This document shows, in pieces, positions 13,984 to 16,042 of a stretch of DNA of 16,042 nt. The DNA comes from JAFGKK01 sp049684495 (GTDB taxonomy: Bacteria; Chloroflexota; Anaerolineae; Anaerolineales; RBG-16-64-43). The stretch spans positions 1 to 16,042 of the forward strand of contig JBAVFZ010000010.1 in NCBI GenBank assembly GCA_049684495.1. The letters run 5' to 3'. Each line of letters starts with the position of its first letter. Position 1 is the first letter of the stretch. The notes below the pieces were generated by a model. It saw only the letters and a program-made list of their open reading frames with translations. It was not told the origin of the DNA and made no database searches. A program made the position numbers and the translations under genes.

Positions 13984-14119
13984 ACCTAACCCCCTTCCCT
14001 ACTTCCATTTTTTATGAATAAAATGCTGCGCAATCCCTTCCCCCTTCCCCAAAGGGAAGGGGGAAGGGATCAGGACTCTCGTGCTTCTTCAAGAAAGCAA
14101 ATAGGGATGGGGGTTAGGT
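13984..14119. repeat. Nested inverted repeat element (136 bases)
   Basis: Outer arms acctaacccccttccct (13984-14000) and agggatgggggttaggt (14103-14119) are reverse complements over 17 bases with one mismatch. Inside them lies a perfect 17-base hairpin, atcccttcccccttccc (14033-14049) with 14054-14070, loop 4 bases. It encodes nothing and has the form of a small non-autonomous or REP-like element. It occupies much of the 332-base gap between gcvPB and the TspO-like gene; the rest of that gap holds the 13850-13903 hairpin, nothing I recognise at 13904-13983, and an AT-rich stretch before the next gene. Confidence 0.75.
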
Positions 14120-14179
14120 AAGTTAGTTCCAATCCGATGTATATTATTAATGAAGTCAACCCCCTTCAGGAGGCCGCCC

Positions 14180-14944
14180 ATGAAAGACACGCTTCGACAG
14201 ATCCTCGTCGTCCTTTCCATTATCGCCACGCTGGCGGTCAATATCCTCGCCAACGCCCTGCCGTTCAACGGGCTGTCCACCGCCCAGATCTCGGACCAAT
14301 TCCAGGTCTACTTCGTCCCGGCCGGATACGTCTTTTCGATTTGGGGCGTCATCTACATCGGACTGATCGCGTATGCCGTCTATCAGGCGTTGCCCTCCCA
14401 GCGCGAGAATCCCCGGCTGCGGCAGACCGGCTACCCGGTGGTCGTCGCCGGCCTGGCCAACTGCATCTGGCTTTTTCTGTGGCATTATGAGCAATTCCCA
14501 TTGACCTTGGTCGCCATGCTCGGTCTGCTGGCTTTGCTGATCCTCGTCTACTTGAATCTGGGGATCGGGCGGACGCAGGTTTCCACCGCGGAGAAATGGT
14601 GCGTGCGCGTGCCCTTCAGCGTTTACCTCGGGTGGATCACGGTCGCCACGATCGCCAACGTCACCGACGTTTTATACTATCTCAAATGGGACGGCTTCGG
14701 GATCGCCGCCCGGGACTGGACGCTGATTCTGTTTGCCGCGGTGATCCTGATCGCCGGGCTGATGAGCCTCACCCGCCGCGACACGGCCTACAACCTCGTG
14801 ATCGTCTGGGCGCTGGTCGGGATTGCCGTGAAACAGGCGGCGGCCAAATCGCTCGTGATCGCTTCGCTGGCCTCCGCCGTGGTGGTAATCTGCGTGCTGG
14901 TGTATGCCATCGTCCTCAGACAACCGTCCGGGAGGAAGCCGTAA
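14180..14944 (+). CDS. TspO/MBR-related tryptophan-rich membrane protein
   Basis: Polytopic inner-membrane protein of 254 residues, related to the TspO/peripheral benzodiazepine receptor family (tryptophan-rich sensory proteins), which bind tetrapyrroles and related ligands. The N-terminal segments NILANALPFNGLSTAQISDQ (21-40) and FVPAGYVFSIWGVIYIGL (45-62) are typical of the longer bacterial members. VPFSVYLGWITVATIANV (144-161) matches the later conserved segment. I count roughly seven or eight hydrophobic stretches, whereas classic TspO has about 160 residues and five helices. The chosen ATG has CAGGAGG 6 bases before it. An AT-rich TATATTATT stretch at 14140-14148 could be a -10 element, but no -35 is clear. 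The stop overlaps the next start. The ligand is unknown, and similarity to classic TspO does not prove the same role. Confidence 0.82.
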   Translation: MKDTLRQILVVLSIIATLAVNILANALPFNGLSTAQISDQFQVYFVPAGYVFSIWGVIYIGLIAYAVYQALPSQRENPRLRQTGYPVVVAGLANCIWLFLWHYEQFPLTLVAMLGLLALLILVYLNLGIGRTQVSTAEKWCVRVPFSVYLGWITVATIANVTDVLYYLKWDGFGIAARDWTLILFAAVILIAGLMSLTRRDTAYNLVIVWALVGIAVKQAAAKSLVIASLASAVVVICVLVYAIVLRQPSGRKP

Positions 14945-15957
14945 TGCGAAGGATCGGGCGGGTCCTCGCGCTCATCCTCTCGGTTTTCCTTTTACTGCTG
15001 GTCGTCGGCCCGTTCCTGTTCCCCGTACCGCCGCTGGAAGGAACCGTTCCTCCGGAATCGTTGGCGGATCCCGACAGCCGGTTTGCGGAGATCGGCGGGC
15101 TGAAGATCCATTACAAGACGGCCGGCAGGGGCGAACCGGCTTTCATTCTTCTTCACGGATTCGGGGCCAGTGTGTATTCGTGGCAAGCGGTCATGCAACC
15201 GCTGGGCCGCGGCGGGACGGTTTTGGCGTACGACCGGCCGGCCTTCGGGCTGACCGAACGGCCGATGGCGTGGGAGGGACGCAATCCGTACGGGCCGGAT
15301 GCGAACGTCGATTTGTTGCTGCAAATGATGGATCAATTCGGTTTTCGGCAGGCCATCCTGATCGGGAATTCGGCGGGCGGCACGCTCGCCATGAACTTCG
15401 CGCTCGCGCACCGCGAACGGGTGCTCGCCTTGATTCTCGTGGATCCGGCGGTATACGGAGGCGGTCCACCCTCGTGGCTATCGCCGTTCCTGACGCTCCC
15501 GCAAGTGCGGCATCTCGGCCCGTTGATCGCCCGCCAGATAAAAACACGCGGTCTGGAACTGCTTCGGATGGCCTGGCATGATCCTTCGAAGATCACCCCG
15601 GCAATGGAAGACGCCTATACCAAACCGCTGCGGGTGGATAACTGGGACCTCGCCCTTTGGTACTTGACGGTCGCCGGGAGCGATACCGGGGTCGCGCGGA
15701 GGCTGGACGAATTTACCCCGCCGGTCCTGGTGATCACGGGAGATGACGACCGGATCGTTCCGACGGAGCAATCGGTGCGTCTGGCGGGGGAGCTGCCGTC
15801 CGCCGAACTCTCCGTCATCCCGGATGCCGGCCATGTCCCGCACGAGGAACAGCCGGAGGCGTTCCTGCAAGCCGTCGGAGAATTTCTACAAAGCTCCTTT
15901 CCGGAATTATTTGCGAACGGATTGCCCGGACTTTTTTCAGGGTTGACTTGCTATTAA
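14944..15957 (+). CDS. Membrane-anchored alpha/beta hydrolase
   Basis: Predicted alpha/beta-fold hydrolase of 337 residues, likely an esterase, lipase-like or C-C hydrolase; the substrate cannot be read. A hydrophobic N-terminal segment (7-25) after MRRIGR suggests a membrane anchor with the domain outside the cytoplasm. The oxyanion-side LLHGFGAS (69-76) is present, and so is the nucleophile elbow GNSAGG (141-146) with Ser143. The predicted acid is Asp269 in GDDDRIVP and the base His297 in AGHVPHEEQPE, completing the triad. A cap region lies at about 170-235. The ATG overlaps the TspO-like gene stop by one base (TAATG), which implies coupled translation. An in-frame open stretch upstream is a shadow of the TspO-like gene. 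The last residues (NGLPGLFSGLTCY) extend past the usual fold end. Confidence 0.9.
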   Translation: MRRIGRVLALILSVFLLLLVVGPFLFPVPPLEGTVPPESLADPDSRFAEIGGLKIHYKTAGRGEPAFILLHGFGASVYSWQAVMQPLGRGGTVLAYDRPAFGLTERPMAWEGRNPYGPDANVDLLLQMMDQFGFRQAILIGNSAGGTLAMNFALAHRERVLALILVDPAVYGGGPPSWLSPFLTLPQVRHLGPLIARQIKTRGLELLRMAWHDPSKITPAMEDAYTKPLRVDNWDLALWYLTVAGSDTGVARRLDEFTPPVLVITGDDDRIVPTEQSVRLAGELPSAELSVIPDAGHVPHEEQPEAFLQAVGEFLQSSFPELFANGLPGLFSGLTCY

Positions 15958-15968
15958 AAATTAATTTC

Positions 15969-16041
15969 ATCCACGGAGAACACGGAGTTGCGCGGAAAAA
16001 GACCAAGAAATAATCCGTGACCCTCCGTGTACTCCGTGGAT
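15969..16041. repeat. Inverted repeat at right edge, related to 7035-7126
   Basis: Arms atccacggagaacacggag (15969-15987) and ctccgtgtactccgtggat (16023-16041) are reverse complements over 19 bases with one mismatch. The repeat begins 11 bases after the hydrolase stop. Its ends match those of the 7035-7126 repeat apart from A/G changes in the arms. It may act as a transcript end, but no T run follows within the window, and the element might continue beyond it. Confidence 0.75.
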
Positions 16042-16042
16042 A

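Overview
The window looks like an ordinary, GC-rich chromosomal segment of a bacterium, most likely a Chloroflexota member of the Anaerolineae type. This is inference, not a database result. It rests on the GC-rich coding style, a Pro/Thr-spaced lipoprotein with W-G beta-propeller-like repeats, a very long SecA, a split B12-dependent mutase beside MeaB, and many C/T-rich intergenic hairpins. I see no tRNA, rRNA, CRISPR, transposase or phage gene.

Layout. Positions 1-579 are visibly more AT-rich than the rest and hold only a weak partial reading frame running off the left edge. From 580 to 10192 every gene is on the minus strand. In transcription order they are a B12-binding mutase small subunit (10192-9782), meaB (9771-8830), a GNAT acetyltransferase (8677-8117), prs (8109-7144), an expanded secA (6985-2984) and a repeat-rich lipoprotein (2664-580). 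From about 10312 onward all genes are on the plus strand: gcvH, gcvPA and gcvPB (10547-13847), then a TspO-like membrane protein and an alpha/beta hydrolase (14180-15957) that overlap by one base. Back-to-back promoters at 10280-10340 separate the two directions.

How the genes work together. The mutase small subunit and MeaB belong to B12-dependent acyl-CoA rearrangement, probably methylmalonyl-CoA/succinyl-CoA. The mutase large subunit is not here. GcvH, GcvPA and GcvPB are the lipoyl carrier and both halves of the glycine decarboxylase; GcvT and the lipoamide dehydrogenase are not in the window. Prs makes PRPP for nucleotide, histidine and tryptophan synthesis. SecA drives protein export. 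The lipoprotein, TspO-like protein and N-anchored hydrolase are envelope proteins.

The most unusual item is SecA: 1333 residues against roughly 800-950 in most bacteria. It has a large expansion in the C-terminal helical region, further insertions in the second motor domain, and no C-terminal cysteine zinc motif. The second theme is the intergenic DNA, almost every gap of which carries a near-perfect inverted repeat. I do not see a clearly new multigene system; the remaining findings are modest.
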